Origin: Mesorhizobium tamadayense
GTDB lineage: Bacteria; Pseudomonadota; Alphaproteobacteria; Rhizobiales; Rhizobiaceae
Direction: 5' to 3'
Assembly (NCBI RefSeq): GCF_003863365.1
Contig: NZ_RQXT01000051.1
Span: forward strand, 1-50,934
DNA: 50,934 nt
Shown here: positions 1 through 8,443 of the stretch, one piece after another
How positions within the stretch are numbered: position 1 is the first letter of the stretch
Layout: every line of letters begins with the position of its first letter
Notes under the pieces: generated by a model
Database searches by the model: none
What the model was told of the DNA's origin: nothing
What the model saw: only the letters and a program-made list of their open reading frames with translations
Made by a program: the position numbers and the translations under genes

Positions 1-9
1 TGTTTTTTC

Positions 10-86
10 TGGTCGGAGTGGCAGGATTTGAACCTGCGACCCCATCGTCCCGAACGATGTGCGCTACCAGGCTGCGCTACACTCCG
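10..86 (-). tRNA. tRNA-Pro (anticodon CGG)
   Basis: Read on the minus strand this is a complete 77-nt cloverleaf. The acceptor stem CGGAGTG pairs with CACTCCG, followed by discriminator A and an encoded CCA. The anticodon stem CATCG/CGATG encloses the loop TTCGGGA, so the anticodon is CGG and reads the proline codon CCG. The T-arm GGTTCAAATCC is standard. No integrase or duplicated 3' end is visible nearby, so nothing suggests use as an attachment site. Confidence 0.97.
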
Positions 87-287
87 TGACCAGACCGCGG
101 GCTTATAGCCGCCACTTTCCGATCCTGCAAGCGCCAATGGCTGCACTTGTGTCGCATTTCCTTGCTTTCGCCAAGGTTCCCTGGATGGCATGGGATTTAG
201 CCATCGGATAAAGACCTGCTCAAAAGCTTATGTAGTAAGCCAAACGCCCCGATAAACCGGCATTCCGGCCCTCTGGAGTTTCAATCA

Positions 288-741
288 TTGCCCCTGCGCA
301 TCGTTGGCGAAGCCCGGCCTAACAGCTTCGGATTCGAGACCTCGGCGCTGATCAAGGCGTCGGGCTTTCGCGAGTATGACGCGCGCTGGTGGTTTGGCCA
401 TCCCGGCTCGACGCAGGAGCCGGAACTCAACCTGATCGGTGTCCAGGCGCTCGGCATGGGCCTGGGCACGCTGATACGCCGCCTGGGCGTCGGACCCGAT
501 ATCGTCACGGGTCACGATTTCCGCTCCTATTCGCTGTCGATCAAGCTCGCGCTCGTCTCGGGTCTGATGGCGGCGGGCGCACGCGTGAAGGATATCGGCC
601 TGGCGCTCTCGCCCATGGCCTATTTCGCGCAATTCGCGCTGGACACGCCCTCGGTCGCCATGGTCACCGCCTCGCACAACGAGAATGGCTGGACCGGCGT
701 CAAGATGGGCGCGGCGCGGCCGCTGACCTTCGGAGACGAGG
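288..741 (+). pseudogene. Truncated phosphomannomutase/phosphoglucomutase, N-terminal domain only
   Basis: About 150 residues match the start of the alpha-D-phosphohexomutase family, which interconverts mannose-6-P and mannose-1-P for nucleotide-sugar synthesis. The domain contains SALIKASGFREYDARWW and the phosphoserine loop TASHNENGWTGVKMG. The homology stops at PLTFG near 730. The metal-binding DGDGDR loop, the sugar-binding loop and the C-terminal phosphate-binding domain are all absent, whereas family members are near 500 residues. The start is a TTG at 288 behind CTGGAG. The frame then runs on as nonsense to 1067. The gene cannot encode an active mutase. It is joined directly to a remnant of an AGE-family gene in another frame, which suggests a deletion between two neighbouring sugar-phosphate genes. 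Confidence 0.8.
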
Positions 742-1901
742 TTCACGCCGGCGCACGACCGCGTCATCGAGAGCGGCGCCTGGCGGCGGCGCGTGCGGCA
801 CTGGCTGTTCGAGGAGACACTGCCGCTTTGGTCGACGGTCGGCGTCGACGAGCGCCATGGCGGCTTCCACGAGGCGCTGGGCTTCGACGCCACGCCGTTG
901 ATGAAACCGAAGCGCAGGCGCACGCAGGCGCGCCAGGTCTATGCCTTCGCGGTCGCCAAGGAGCGCGGCTGGGAAGGCCCCGCCGATCGGCTGATCGCAC
1001 GGCATCGACTTCATGGCGGGCCGGGCCGCACCGACAAAGGCGGCTGGGTGCGCACGCTCAATATTGATGGCTCGATCGCCGATCCGGTCGAGGACGCCTA
1101 CGACCATTCCTGCGTGCTGTTGGCGCTGGCGCACGCCCATATGTCGGGCAATCCCGACGCCTTGCGGCTCGGCGAGGAGACCTTTGCCTTTCTCGATGCT
1201 CATCTCGAGGACAGCCGCATGACCGGCTTCCTCGAAACCTCCGACGGCGAGGGCGAGCGCCGCTCCAACCCGCACATGCATCTGCTCGAAGCCTTTCTTG
1301 CCTGGCACAAGGCCACCGGCGAGCGCGCCTATCTGCGCCGCGCCGCGCGCGTTATCGGTCTCTTCCGCAGCCATTTCTTCGATGCCGAGAGCTGGACGCT
1401 GGGCGAATATTTCGACGACGGCTGGAAGCCTGTGGCGGGCGAGAAGGGCGCCTGGACCGAGCCCGGCCATCATTTCGAATGGGCCTCGCTGCTCGTCGAT
1501 TTCGCGGCGCGCAGCGGCCAGTCCGAGCTCACCGCCTTCGCCCGCAAGCTCTATGCCTCCGCTGTCGCCAACGGCCTCAACCGCGCCACCGGCCTTTCCT
1601 ACGGCGCCGTCTCGCGCCAGGGCCTGCCGCTCGACCGCGTCTCGCGCAGCTGGCCGCAGGCTGAAGCGGTCAAGGCTGCAGTCGCGCTCGACGGCTCGGG
1701 CGGGCCCGACCTCAAGCCGAGATCGAGGCGCGCGTCGGCCGCCTGTTCCGCTGGCACATAGACCCGGCGCCGCTCGGCCTCTGGATCGATCGCATCGACG
1801 AGCGCGGCCGGTCATTGGCGACCGACGTGCCGGCAAGCATCTTTTACCATCTGGTCTGCGCACTGACGCAGTACCTGGACGGCACGGCGGAGAAGGGGTG
1901 A
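733..1901 (+). pseudogene. AGE-family epimerase/mannose-6-phosphate isomerase-like gene, start lost and frameshifted
   Basis: The sequence encodes most of an N-acylglucosamine 2-epimerase (AGE, COG2942) alpha/alpha-barrel. Recognisable segments include WLFEETLPLWSTVGVDERHG, RQVYAFAVA, HMHLLEAFLAWHKATGE and the C-terminal SRSWPQAEAVKA. Two defects are visible. First, recognisable homology begins near 742 (FTPAHDRVIESGAW) with no start codon of its own; the same frame has a stop at 724-726 and the upstream DNA belongs to the truncated mutase. Second, after DLKP at 1717-1719 the frame must change by one base to continue as EIEARVGRLFRWHIDPAPLG to the stop at 1899-1901. This looks like one missing G in CCGGAG. 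The product would isomerise mannose or mannose-6-P if intact. As read it is a pseudogene, or the shift is a sequence error on top of a real deletion. Confidence 0.75.
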
Positions 1902-1917
1902 GGCGATGAAGCTGCTG

Positions 1918-1940
1918 ATCTCCCCCCTTGCGGGGAAGAT
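1918..1940. repeat. Short hairpin, fragment of a rhizobial intergenic repeat
   Basis: ATCT plus a C-run pairs with a G-run plus AGAT around a TTGC loop. It lies between the convergent AGE remnant and betB and could end transcription from either side. It resembles the C-rich/G-rich palindromes commonly dispersed in rhizobial genomes. There is no clear T-run, so a terminator role is inferred. Confidence 0.4.
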
Positions 1941-1974
1941 TGGCTGTCATGTCGGCTTTCGCCAATCGCCAACT

Positions 1975-3438
1975 TCAGTACGGGCTCGCCACATCTCCCG
2001 TCTCGACATAGACCGCCTTCAGCTGCGAATAATGCGCCAGCACCGCCAGCGAATTCTCCCGTCCGATGCCCGACTGCTTCACACCGCCGAAGGGCATTTC
2101 CACAGGCGTCAGATTGTAGGCGTTGATCCAGCAGGTGCCGGCCTGCAGCTCGGCGATAACCCGGTGCGCGCGCGGCAGGTCGCGCGTGAACACGCCGGCG
2201 GCCAGACCGAACTCGGTGTCGTTGGCGCGCTCGATCACCTCGTCCTCGCTATCGAATTTGAGCACGCTCATCACCGGTCCGAAGATTTCCTCGCGCGCGA
2301 TGCGCATGCCGTCGGTCACGCCCGTGAACACCGTAGGCTCGATGAAGAAGCCGCCCTCGAAGCCCTGCAGGGAGGGCACGTTGCCGCCGCAGGCAAGCGT
2401 CGCCCCTTCCTGCTTGCCGATCGCGATGTAGAATACGACCTTGTCCTGTTGCGCCTTGTTGACCAGCGGCCCCATCTGCGTTTCCGGATCGAGTGGATCG
2501 CCGATGCGGATCTTCTTGGTGCGCTCGACCAGCCGGTCGACGAAGCGGTCATGCAGGCCCTTCTGCACGAAGACACGGGTGCCGTTGGAGCAGATCTGGC
2601 CGCTCGAATAGAAATTGCCGAGCATGGCGCCGCCGACGGCGTTCTCAAGGTCGGCGTCGTCGAAGACGATCAGCGGCGACTTGCCGCCGAGCTCCATGGT
2701 CGCGTGCTTCATCTTCGAGCCGGCGAGCGACAGCACCTTGCGGCCGGTCGGCACCGAGCCGGTCACCGAGACCTTGGCGACGACATCATGGCCGACGAGC
2801 CCGGCGCCGACATCGCCATAGCCCTGCACGACGTTGAACAGCCCGTCTGGCAAGCCCGCCTCGCTGTAGATCTCGGCCAGCGCCAGCGCCGACAGCGGCG
2901 TGTTCTCCGACGGCTTGAACACCATGGCGTTGCCCATGGCGAGCGCCGGCGCCGACTTCCAGCCGGCGATCTGGATCGGATAGTTCCAGGCGCCGATGCC
3001 GACACAGACGCCAAGCGGCTCGCGCCGCGTATAGGCGAACGGCCCGCCGAGATCGATCATCTCGCCGTTGAAGGCCGCGACCGCGCCGGCGAAATATTCG
3101 AGGCAATCGGCGGCTGACGGCGCATCCGCCACCAGCGTCTCCTGGATCGCCTTGCCGGTGTCGAGCGTCTCGATGCGCGCCAGGTCGGCATTGCGCGCCC
3201 GCAGGAGGTCGGCGGCGCGTCGCAGGATGCGGCCCCGCTCGACCGGCTTCAGCCGTGCCCAGGCCGGCTGCGCGGCGCGCGCGGCCTCGATCGCCAGCTC
3301 CAGCACATTCGGCGTCGCCGAATGCAGCGTGGCGATGGTTTCGCCGGTCGCCGGATAGATCACCGGCAGCGGCGCGCCGCCTTCGTCCTCGATGTAGCGG
3401 CCGTTGACGTAATGCGATGCCGTTGGCTGGGCGCGCAT
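1975..3438 (-). CDS. betB: Betaine aldehyde dehydrogenase
   Basis: BetB oxidises betaine aldehyde to glycine betaine with NAD(P)+, the last step from choline to the osmoprotectant. The protein of 487 residues matches the roughly 490-residue family. It carries the aldehyde dehydrogenase signature residues: Asn151 (WNYP), Lys175 (FKPSE), the general-base Glu249 in MELGG and the catalytic Cys283 in SSGQICSNGTRVF. The C-terminal PFGGVKQSGIGRE motif is present. I chose the ATG at 3438, giving MRAQPTASHYVNG, because GGAG lies about 9 nt upstream; an in-frame start at 3489 would add 17 unconserved residues. It is the last gene of the minus-strand bet operon, 54 nt after betA, so it should be under BetI control. 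Confidence 0.97.
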   Translation of the reverse strand: MRAQPTASHYVNGRYIEDEGGAPLPVIYPATGETIATLHSATPNVLELAIEAARAAQPAWARLKPVERGRILRRAADLLRARNADLARIETLDTGKAIQETLVADAPSAADCLEYFAGAVAAFNGEMIDLGGPFAYTRREPLGVCVGIGAWNYPIQIAGWKSAPALAMGNAMVFKPSENTPLSALALAEIYSEAGLPDGLFNVVQGYGDVGAGLVGHDVVAKVSVTGSVPTGRKVLSLAGSKMKHATMELGGKSPLIVFDDADLENAVGGAMLGNFYSSGQICSNGTRVFVQKGLHDRFVDRLVERTKKIRIGDPLDPETQMGPLVNKAQQDKVVFYIAIGKQEGATLACGGNVPSLQGFEGGFFIEPTVFTGVTDGMRIAREEIFGPVMSVLKFDSEDEVIERANDTEFGLAAGVFTRDLPRAHRVIAELQAGTCWINAYNLTPVEMPFGGVKQSGIGRENSLAVLAHYSQLKAVYVETGDVASPY

Positions 3439-3492
3439 GGGGCGGTTCTCCAGTTCTCTTCGAGCGGCGGAGCGATCCGCCTCGATCATGCG

Positions 3493-5145
3493 CTATCTGT
3501 CCGACACCCGCCAGCGCGGATTGATCCACGGTTCCTGGTTGGACGGCGCGAGCGGCGTGCGGCCGAGGATGTGGTCGGACGCCTTCTCGCCGGTCATGAT
3601 CGAGGGCGCGTTGAGATTGCCGTTGGTCACCCGCGGGAAGATCGAGGAATCGGCGACGCGCAGTCCCTCGACGCCGATCACCCGGCACTCCGGATCGACG
3701 ACGCTCGTGAGATCGTCGGCGCGGCCCATCCTGCAGGTGCCGCAAGGGTGGTAGGCGCTCTCGGCATGGTCGCGGATGAAGGCGTCGAGCTCATCGTCGG
3801 TCTGCACGTGCCTGCCCGGCGAAATCTCCTTGCCGCGGAAGCCGTCGAAGGCCTTCTGGCCGAAGATCTCGCGCGTCAACCTTATGCAGTGGCGGAACTC
3901 GCTCCAGTCGTCCGGATGCGACATATAGTTGAAGCGGATCACCGGCTTTGCTTTCGGGTCGGGCGAGCGCAGGCCCACCGAGCCGCGCGACTTCGATCGC
4001 ATCGGCCCGACATGCGCCTGGAAGCCGTGCGACTTCGCCGCCGCCTTGCCGTCATAGCGCACCGCCGCCGGGATGAAGTGATACTGGATATCGGGGTAGT
4101 CGACGCCGGCCTGCGAGCGCACGAAAGCCGCCGCCTCGAAATGGTTGGTCGCGCCAAGGCCGGATTTGAAGAACAGCCATTGCGCGCCGATCATCGCCTT
4201 GGAGAAGGGATTGAGCACCGAATTCAGAGTGATCGGCCTGGTCGATTCCTGCTGGATGTAAAGCTCCAGATGATCCTGCAAATTGTGGCCGACCCCCGGC
4301 CGGTCGGCGATCACCTGGAGGCCGTTTTCCTGCAGATGCGCGCCAGGGCCGATGCCTGACAGCATCAGGATCTTGGGCGAATTGATCGAGGAGGCCGCGA
4401 CGATCACCTCACGTCGCGCCTTAACGACCTGAATCTGTTTGTTAGCTTCGATCTCGACGCCTGTGGCGCGTTGATTCTCGATCACCACGCGGCGGGCGAA
4501 GCCTTTGACCAGACTCACGTTTTTCCGTTTCAGCGCCGGCTTCAGATAGGCGTTCGCGGCCGACCAGCGGCGGCCCCCGAAAATGGTCTGCTCCATCGGC
4601 CCGAAGCCTTCCTGCTTGGCGCCGTTGTAATCGTCGGTGATCTCGAAACCGGCCTGGCGGCCCGCTTCGACGAAGGCACCGTAAAGCGGGTTCATGCGCG
4701 TGCCGCGCTGCACGTGCAGCGGGCCGCCATGGCCTCGCCAGCCGTCCTCGCCGCCGTTGGCGTCCTCCATGCGCTTGAAATAGGGAAGCACGTCGGCGAA
4801 GCCCCAGCCGGCAGCACCTTGTTCGGCCCAGTGGTCGAAGTCGCGCGCGTGGCCGCGCACATAGACCATGCCGTTGATCGAGGACGAGCCGCCGATCACC
4901 TTGCCGCGCGGCGTGGCCAGCACGCGGCCGCCGAGATGCGGCTCGGGCTCGCTGGCAAAGCCCCAGTCATAGAGGCTCATGTTGAGCGGGATCGACAGTG
5001 CCGACGGCATCTGGATCAGCGGCCCGAAATCGGTGCCGCCGAACTCGATGACGATCACCGAGTGCTTGCCGTCCTCCGACAGCCGGTAGGCCATGGCCGA
5101 GCCGGCGGAGCCGGAGCCGATGATGACGAAATCCGCTTCAAGCAT
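3493..5145 (-). CDS. betA: Choline dehydrogenase (GMC oxidoreductase)
   Basis: BetA is a membrane-associated FAD enzyme that oxidises choline to betaine aldehyde, and often further to betaine. The 550-residue protein begins with the dinucleotide fold GSGSAGSAMAYRLSE (Gly10, Gly12, Gly15). It has the GMC signatures GKVIGGSSSINGMVYVRG and SGIGPGAHL, and near the C-terminus the active-site His in SAYHPCGTCRMG followed by NGNLNAPSIMTGEK. Its ATG overlaps the last 8 nt of the upstream dehydratase gene, which implies translational coupling. The gene order here (betI, betC, dehydratase, betA, betB) differs from the compact betICBA order known in Sinorhizobium. Confidence 0.97.
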   Translation of the reverse strand: MLEADFVIIGSGSAGSAMAYRLSEDGKHSVIVIEFGGTDFGPLIQMPSALSIPLNMSLYDWGFASEPEPHLGGRVLATPRGKVIGGSSSINGMVYVRGHARDFDHWAEQGAAGWGFADVLPYFKRMEDANGGEDGWRGHGGPLHVQRGTRMNPLYGAFVEAGRQAGFEITDDYNGAKQEGFGPMEQTIFGGRRWSAANAYLKPALKRKNVSLVKGFARRVVIENQRATGVEIEANKQIQVVKARREVIVAASSINSPKILMLSGIGPGAHLQENGLQVIADRPGVGHNLQDHLELYIQQESTRPITLNSVLNPFSKAMIGAQWLFFKSGLGATNHFEAAAFVRSQAGVDYPDIQYHFIPAAVRYDGKAAAKSHGFQAHVGPMRSKSRGSVGLRSPDPKAKPVIRFNYMSHPDDWSEFRHCIRLTREIFGQKAFDGFRGKEISPGRHVQTDDELDAFIRDHAESAYHPCGTCRMGRADDLTSVVDPECRVIGVEGLRVADSSIFPRVTNGNLNAPSIMTGEKASDHILGRTPLAPSNQEPWINPRWRVSDR

Positions 5146-6139
5146 TGTTCATTTGCGCCATAAAATCGCCGAGCGAGACATTGCCGCCGGTAGCCACGAC
5201 GAGGACGGTCTTATCAGCCACATCCACCTTGCCGCTGAGCAGTGCCGCCAGCGATGCCGCGCCGGACGGCTCCAGCACCAGCTTCATCCGCTCGAAGGCG
5301 ATCTTCATCGCGCGCCGCACCGCGGCGTCGTCGACGGTGACGCCGCGCACGCCGGCAGCACTCACCGCCGCGAACGGTGCCTCGCCGGGTTTGCGCGCCA
5401 TCAGCCCGTCGCAGATCGATTTCGGCCCGATCGGCATCGTCTCGATCGCGCCATGCGCCAGCGACGATCCCATGCCATCAAAACCTTCAGGCTCGACGGC
5501 GACGATCTCGGTCTTCGGCGACAGATAGTGGAAGGCGAGCGACACGCCGCCGATCAGCCCGCCGCCGCCGACCGGGCAGAAGACGACATCGGCGTGAGCC
5601 TTCTTCGCCGCCAGCTGGTCGAGCGCCTCCAGCCCCGCGCCCGCCTGGCCGGCGACGATCTCGGGATCGTCGAAAGGATGGAGGAGGGAGAGGTTCTCGG
5701 TTTCGGCAATCTCGCGCGCCTTGGCGGCGGCGACTTCCTCGCGGGCGCGGTCGCCGTGGTCGGTCAGCACCACGCGTGCGCCGTAGCCGGCTGTCGCATC
5801 GCGCTTGGCGGCAGGCGCATCGATCGGCATGACGATGGTGACGGGAATGCCGAGCGCCTGGCCGGCCGCTGCCAGCCCTTGCGCGAAATTGCCGGAAGAA
5901 TAGGCGACGACGCCCTTCTTCGCCTCGTCAGCGGAAAGCCGCTTCAGCCGCCAATAGGCGCCTCGCACCTTGAAGGAGCCCGCCCATTGCAGCGACTCCG
6001 GCTTGACGAAGACGCGTGCGGCGCCGGTCTCCTTTGCGAGAGCCGTCGACTCCAGCAGCGGTGTCACCTGCGTGGCCGCAGACGTCACGGCATAGGCCTG
6101 CTTCAGGTGGTCGAGGGTGGGAACCAGAACGTCTGCCAT
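5138..6139 (-). CDS. PLP-dependent threonine/serine dehydratase-like enzyme within the bet operon
   Basis: This is a fold-type II PLP enzyme of 333 residues, the size of short biosynthetic-type serine/threonine dehydratases, serine racemases and hydroxyaspartate ammonia-lyases; there is no C-terminal ACT domain. The Schiff-base lysine is Lys57 in SFKVRGA, the substrate loop is SSGNFAQG (81-88) and the phosphate-binding loop is GGGGLIGG (191-198). The chosen ATG at 6139 overlaps the betC stop codon as TGATG and has GAGG 6 nt upstream; an ATG one codon earlier is possible. Its 3' end overlaps betA by 8 nt, so it is a true operon member. The substrate cannot be read from sequence; L-threonine, serine or 3-hydroxyaspartate are candidates. 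Its link to betaine metabolism is an open question. Confidence 0.88.
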   Translation of the reverse strand: MADVLVPTLDHLKQAYAVTSAATQVTPLLESTALAKETGAARVFVKPESLQWAGSFKVRGAYWRLKRLSADEAKKGVVAYSSGNFAQGLAAAGQALGIPVTIVMPIDAPAAKRDATAGYGARVVLTDHGDRAREEVAAAKAREIAETENLSLLHPFDDPEIVAGQAGAGLEALDQLAAKKAHADVVFCPVGGGGLIGGVSLAFHYLSPKTEIVAVEPEGFDGMGSSLAHGAIETMPIGPKSICDGLMARKPGEAPFAAVSAAGVRGVTVDDAAVRRAMKIAFERMKLVLEPSGAASLAALLSGKVDVADKTVLVVATGGNVSLGDFMAQMNNA

Positions 6140-7668
6140 CATTCGCCTCGCGGATAGCGTTTGCTTTCCTCGAGATTGTCGAGGTTCATGTGGTTGCGCA
6201 TGTAGCGCTCCGAGGCCTTCTGCAGCGGCTGGAAGTCCCACGGGTAATAGGCGCCGTTGCGCAGCGCCGGGTAGACGACCCAGCGGCGCGCCTGGCTTTC
6301 GCGCACGGCCGCATCGAAAGCGGCCATGTCCCAGCGCGCCCGGACTTTGTCCATGAAGGCAGCCACCAGGGCTGCGTTCGTCGGATCGTCGGCGAGATTG
6401 TCCCGCTCGAGCGGATCGGCTTCGAGATCGAACAGCTGCGGCGCGTCAAGCTCGCAATGGACGAATTTGTATTTGCCGTCGCGGATGGCGACCAGCGGCG
6501 CACAGGAGCCTTCGGCGGCGTATTCCATGAGAACGGGCGCGCTGCGTTCCTTGCCGTCGAGCAGCGGCAGCAGCGACTGGCCGTCGGTCCATTGCGCTAT
6601 TTGTGCGATGTCGATGCCGGCGAGGTCGCAGAGCGTCGGCGTCACGTCGAGATTGGAAACCGGCGCCTCGATCAGTCCGGCCGGCACGCCCTTGCCGGCG
6701 ATCATCAGCGGCACGCGCGCGGACCCCTCGAAGAAGCTCATCTTGAACCACAGGCCGCGCTCGCCCAGCATGTCGCCGTGATCCGAGCAGAACAGGATGG
6801 TGGTGTCGTCGAGCATTCGCGTCCGCTTGAGGACGTCGAGAAGCTCGCCGAGCTTGTCGTCGACATAGGAAATGTTGGCGAAATAGCCGCGCCGCGAGCG
6901 GCGCACCTGCTCGGGCGTGATCTCGAAGGAGGCATGGTCGCTGGCGTGGTAGAGCCGCTGCGAATGCGTATCCTGCTCCTCATACGGAACGAACGGCGTT
7001 TCAGGATCGAGCGCCTGGCAGTTGTCGTAGAGGTCCCAGTACTGCTTGCGCGCGACATAGGGATCGTGCGGGTGGGAGAGCGAAACGGTGAGGCACCAGG
7101 GCCGGCGGCTGGGGTCGTCCTGCTCGCGCGAAAGCTGGTAGAGTTTTTGCGCGGCCAGGAAGGTGACCTCGTCGTCATACTCCATCTGGTTGGTGATCTC
7201 GGCGACGCCGGCGCCGGTGACCGAACCCAGATTGTGGTACCACCAGTCGATGCGCTCGCCGGGCTTGCGGTAGTCCGGCGTCCAGCCGAAATCGGCCGGA
7301 TAGATGTCGGTGGTCAGCCGCTCCTCGAAGCCGTGCAACTGATCCGGCCCGACGAAGTGCATCTTGCCGGACAGGCACGTGTAGTAGCCGGCGCCGCGCA
7401 GATGATGCGCGAAGGTCGGGATCGACGAAGCGAACTCGGCGGCGTTGTCATAGACCCGGGTGCGCGACGGCAGCTGGCCGCTCATGAACGAGGCGCGGCC
7501 CGGCGCGCAGAGCGGCGAGGCGGTGTAGTTGTTGGCAAAGCGCGCCGACCGGGCGGCGAGCGCCTTGAGATGCGGCGCATGCAGGAAGCCGGCCGGCCCG
7601 TTGGGGAAAAGCGTGCCGTTGAGCTGATCGACCATGACGATCAGGAAATTGGGTCGCCGGGTCGTCAA
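6139..7668 (-). CDS. betC: Choline-sulfatase
   Basis: BetC hydrolyses choline-O-sulfate to choline and sulfate, feeding BetA and BetB. The protein of 509 residues is full length. The metal-binding VDQLNGTLF segment is at the N-terminus. The sulfatase signature LCAPGRASFMSG places the formylglycine precursor at Cys54, the same position as in Sinorhizobium BetC. The downstream CSDHGDMLGERG metal site and the choline-sulfatase C-terminal region are present. The start is a TTG at 7668 (MTTRRPNFLIV), preceded by CGGAG and overlapping the betI stop codon as TTGA. Cys-type sulfatases need a formylglycine-generating enzyme; none is in this window. Confidence 0.97.
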   Translation of the reverse strand: MTTRRPNFLIVMVDQLNGTLFPNGPAGFLHAPHLKALAARSARFANNYTASPLCAPGRASFMSGQLPSRTRVYDNAAEFASSIPTFAHHLRGAGYYTCLSGKMHFVGPDQLHGFEERLTTDIYPADFGWTPDYRKPGERIDWWYHNLGSVTGAGVAEITNQMEYDDEVTFLAAQKLYQLSREQDDPSRRPWCLTVSLSHPHDPYVARKQYWDLYDNCQALDPETPFVPYEEQDTHSQRLYHASDHASFEITPEQVRRSRRGYFANISYVDDKLGELLDVLKRTRMLDDTTILFCSDHGDMLGERGLWFKMSFFEGSARVPLMIAGKGVPAGLIEAPVSNLDVTPTLCDLAGIDIAQIAQWTDGQSLLPLLDGKERSAPVLMEYAAEGSCAPLVAIRDGKYKFVHCELDAPQLFDLEADPLERDNLADDPTNAALVAAFMDKVRARWDMAAFDAAVRESQARRWVVYPALRNGAYYPWDFQPLQKASERYMRNHMNLDNLEESKRYPRGE

Positions 7669-8255
7669 GGCAGACTCCGTCCGCTGAGCTTGGTTTCGAG
7701 ATAATCTTCGATGAGCGCGATCGCCGTCTGCGCATCGGGCACGCCGTCCTTCAGCGCGCGGCGGATGTAGAGCCCGTCGATCAGCGCTGCCGTCGCTTCC
7801 GCGACGCGGTCCGCTTCGGCCCTCGGCAGGATGCCGGTCAGCCCGCTCATCAGGTTGGAATTGAGCCGCCGCGCATAGACGCGCAGCAGGCGTCGCAGCT
7901 CGGTCGATTTCTGCGCCTCGACATAGAAGGCGAGCCAGGCAGCGATGATTTCGGGCTGGAATTGGTCGTCGGAGAAACTGACCGCGACGACGGCAGAGAC
8001 GCGCTGGCGCGGCGTGACGGCGAGGCGAAGCGCGCGTCGTGTGTCGGCGTTGAGCTCGGCAAGGATGTGCCGCATCGTCGCGAACAGCAATTCGTCCTTG
8101 GCGCCGAAATAGTGATGCGCGAGCGCCGAAGACACGCCGGCGCGGCCGGCGATCTCCGACATCGTCACATCCAGCGAGCCGCGCTCGCCGATCGCCGAGA
8201 TCGTTGCGTCGATCAGCGCCCTGCGGCGCAGCGGTTCCATTCCGATTTTCGGCAT
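7665..8255 (-). CDS. betI: TetR-family repressor of the bet operon
   Basis: BetI represses choline and betaine genes until choline is present. The protein of 196 residues matches the family length of about 195. It starts MPKIGMEPLRRRALIDATI, typical of BetI, and its helix-turn-helix lies near residues 30-52 (TMSEIAGRAGVSSALAHHYF). I preferred the ATG at 8255 over an upstream in-frame start at 8309 because conservation begins here, although the ribosome-binding site is weak. It is the first gene of the operon, and a BetI-like dyad lies about 35 bp upstream, fitting autoregulation. Confidence 0.95.
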   Translation of the reverse strand: MPKIGMEPLRRRALIDATISAIGERGSLDVTMSEIAGRAGVSSALAHHYFGAKDELLFATMRHILAELNADTRRALRLAVTPRQRVSAVVAVSFSDDQFQPEIIAAWLAFYVEAQKSTELRRLLRVYARRLNSNLMSGLTGILPRAEADRVAEATAALIDGLYIRRALKDGVPDAQTAIALIEDYLETKLSGRSLP

Positions 8256-8289
8256 CTGGGAGATCCGGTTCCGGGTAAGATTATTTTTT

Positions 8290-8306
8290 ATTGACGGATC
8301 AATCAA
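8290..8306. promoter_or_regulatory. Candidate BetI operator
   Basis: The stretch ATTGACGGATCAATCAA is an imperfect dyad of the form TTGA-N2-GATC-N2-TCAA; 12 of 16 core positions are symmetric. Read from the betI side it is TTGATTGATCCGTCAAT, close to enterobacterial BetI sites as I recall them. It lies 35 bp upstream of betI in an AT-rich patch. Regulation by BetI is inferred from position and similarity. Confidence 0.65.
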
Positions 8307-8374
8307 CAAAAAATCGGCGCCGCGATCAACCGATCGTGTCGCTCTGGCCCATCTCTTGGACTGGAAAACGGTTC

Positions 8375-8394
8375 ACTATTGAACAATATTGAAT
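8375..8394 (+). promoter_or_regulatory. Two tandem 10-bp repeats upstream of the thiolase gene
   Basis: CACTATTGAA is followed at once by CAATATTGAA, an exact 10-bp period equal to one helical turn. GTTC/GAAC also forms a small inverted repeat here. The element ends 49 bp before the thiolase start. It may be a binding site for an activator or repressor; none can be named. Confidence 0.35.
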
Positions 8395-8443
8395 CTCATG
8401 CCGCGATCGAACGTGCTAGGTTGCGCGGCAAATGGAGGCTGCC

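Noticed and set aside
10..86. The tRNA-Pro gene as an integration site of a genomic island
   Set aside because: No integrase, no direct repeat of the tRNA 3' end and no foreign base composition next to it.
6016..7704. A 562-codon plus-strand frame opposite betC
   Set aside because: The minus strand encodes a full choline sulfatase with the formylglycine motif, so this frame is a shadow.
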